DNA from: Acanthamoeba sp. SK_2022b | Lineage: Eukaryota; Discosea; Longamoebia; Acanthamoebidae | Direction of reading: 5' to 3' | DNA: 15,232 bases | Assembly: GCA_027943245.1 (NCBI GenBank) | Contig: JANDJZ010001004.1 | Span: forward strand, 1-15,232 | Part shown: piece by piece, positions 14,184 to 15,232 of the stretch | Layout of the letters: each line of letters opens with the position of its first letter | How positions within the stretch are numbered: the first letter of the stretch is position 1 | Made by a program: the position numbers and the translations under genes | The notes under the pieces: model-generated | Seen by the model: only the letters and a program-made list of their open reading frames with translations | Told to the model about the DNA's origin: nothing | Databases searched by the model: none

Positions 14184-15068
14184 TTGGCTGAACGACACAG
14201 AGGTCTGGGCCGCGGCCTGTCGGCGTTGATGGGCGAGAATGCGGAGGCGCCGGTGGCGCCGGACGCTCCGGTCCCGGCGGGCGTGCAGCGCGTGCCGATC
14301 GAGAGCCTGAAGCCCAACCCGGACCAGCCGCGCAAGACTTTCCGCCAGGAAGATCTGGAGGAGCTGACCGCCTCGATCCGCGACAAGGGCGTGCTTCAGC
14401 CCATTCTGGTGCGGAGCCAGCCGGGCGAGGACGGCGTCTGGCAGATCATCGCCGGCGAGCGTCGCTGGCGCGCGTCGCAGGCCGCGCGGCTGACTGAGGT
14501 GCCGATCGTCGTTCACGAGATGGACGATGTTGAGGTCTTCGAAGTCGCCATCGTCGAAAACGTCCAGCGCGCCGACCTGAATCCGCTGGAGGAGGCCGAG
14601 GCTTACCGCGTTCTGATGGATCGTTTCGGTCGGACCCAGGACGCCGTCGCCGGGGTCGTCGGCAAGAGCCGCAGCCATGTCGCCAATATGATGCGCCTGC
14701 TTCAGCTGCCGGAGCGGGTGCTGTTCTATGTCCGCGAGGGCAAGCTGTCGGCGGGTCATGCGCGGGCGCTGATCAATACGCCGGATCCCAGCCAGCTGGC
14801 CGACATCGCCTTTGTCGACGGTCTGAGCGTGCGCGAAACCGAGGCCCTGGCGCGTCGTGCGACGGAAGGGCCCAAGCCGGTCAAGGCCAAGGCTGTGGCG
14901 CGGGCAGGCGAGGGCTCGGCGGATGTCGTGGCCCTGCAGCAGGATCTGGCCGACGCCCTGGGCCTGAAGGTCGAGCTGAACGACCGCAGCGGCAAGGGCG
15001 AACTGACCATCCGTTACGGCTCTCTGGAGCAGTTGGACGACCTGTGCCGCCGATTGATGCGGGGCTGA
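14184..15068 (+). CDS. parB: Chromosome partitioning protein ParB (CTPase)
   Basis: ParB binds parS, spreads as a CTP-dependent clamp and recruits ParA. The 294-residue protein begins MAERHRGLGRGLSALMG, the family's ParA-contact segment, then the ParB/Srx domain with GERRWRA (91-97, CTP-binding) and ENVQRADLNPLEEA (125-138), the DNA-reading helix-turn-helix region GKSRSHVANMMRLLQLP (160-176), a variable linker near 225-245 and a C-terminal dimer domain. The start is TTG at 14184: no in-frame ATG lies upstream, and the next one (residue 16) would remove the conserved N-terminus. GGAAC at 14173-14177 is a poor ribosome site. It is coupled closely to parA and probably shares its transcript. Confidence 0.96.
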   Translation: MAERHRGLGRGLSALMGENAEAPVAPDAPVPAGVQRVPIESLKPNPDQPRKTFRQEDLEELTASIRDKGVLQPILVRSQPGEDGVWQIIAGERRWRASQAARLTEVPIVVHEMDDVEVFEVAIVENVQRADLNPLEEAEAYRVLMDRFGRTQDAVAGVVGKSRSHVANMMRLLQLPERVLFYVREGKLSAGHARALINTPDPSQLADIAFVDGLSVRETEALARRATEGPKPVKAKAVARAGEGSADVVALQQDLADALGLKVELNDRSGKGELTIRYGSLEQLDDLCRRLMRG

Positions 15069-15094
15069 GGGGTTTGGCGTGCTAGGGTGAGCCT

Positions 15095-15232
15095 ATGACT
15101 GAAGAAACCACGCTCACCCCCGCCGAAAAACTGAAACAGGCCTTGGCCGCCAAGAAGGCCAAGGTCGGCCACGGATTCTCCGGCCAGCCCAGCGCCAAGG
15201 CTGAAGAAAAAAGCGTGTCCGCACGCAATGTG
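15095..15232 (+). CDS. Small unknown protein, 3' end cut by window
   Basis: The ATG at 15095 opens a frame of 46 codons that runs to the window end without a stop. The visible product is polar and lysine- and alanine-rich (KLKQALAAKKAKVG, then GHGFSGQPSAK, AEEK), with no membrane span or signal peptide. I do not recognise the family with certainty. AGGGTGAG at 15084-15091 lies just before the start and may be a Shine-Dalgarno, though close to the ATG. It begins 26 bases after the parB stop, so it may be the next gene of the parAB transcript. It is too short to call a function, and reading-frame use is only moderately convincing. Confidence 0.5.
   Translation, partial: MTEETTLTPAEKLKQALAAKKAKVGHGFSGQPSAKAEEKSVSARNV

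Noticed and set aside
1..15232. CRISPR array, tRNA or rRNA genes, insertion sequences, prophage or defence system
   Set aside because: No regularly spaced repeats, no tRNA cloverleaf, no transposase or phage protein was recognised; nearly all sequence is explained by core genes.

Overview
This window looks like the replication-origin neighbourhood of a high-GC alphaproteobacterium of the order Caulobacterales; a Brevundimonas-like genome is my best guess. The reasons are the gene order (dnaQ-coaE-aroE-maf-ppsR, a non-coding gap, hemE-hemH-hemJ, rho, mnmE-mnmG-rsmG-parA-parB), which is as I remember it around Cori in Caulobacter crescentus, the protein sequences, and the presence of CtrA-type, DnaA-type, CcrM-type (GANTC) and parS sites. 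Genus assignment is inference.

Layout. Positions 88-3753 hold a leftward gene block: ppsR, maf, aroE and coaE are joined by three 4-base stop/start overlaps, with dnaQ 27 bases further on. Positions 3754-4226 are a non-coding gap of about 470 bases with the features of a Caulobacter-type chromosomal origin: a perfect TTAA-N7-TTAA CtrA box 3 bases from a near-consensus DnaA box, further DnaA-like boxes, a TTAA palindrome, two GANTC sites and an AT-rich tract. Genes on both sides point away from it, so transcription runs with replication. Positions 4227-6855 are the late heme genes hemE-hemH-hemJ with 4-base overlaps. At 6857-7381 lies a lower-GC gene for an uncharacterised protein (possibly DUF3916), which seems inserted between hemJ and rho. 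A 207-base leader precedes rho (7589-9022).

Positions 9023-15068 are the segregation and tRNA-modification region: a small DUF6489-like gene, mnmE, mnmG, rsmG, parA and parB. Four parS sites (about 9073, 10766, 12289 and 13510) are spread through it, two between genes and two inside mnmG and parA. ParB would load on these sites and ParA would move the complex; they lie about 5-9.5 kb from the presumed origin, as expected for a centromere-like region. A small unknown gene is cut by the right edge.

The window is mostly core chromosome. The parts most worth a second look are the origin architecture, the parS array with its two intragenic sites, the orphan gene before rho, and the C-rich rho leader. 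I found no CRISPR array, tRNA, rRNA, insertion sequence or prophage.
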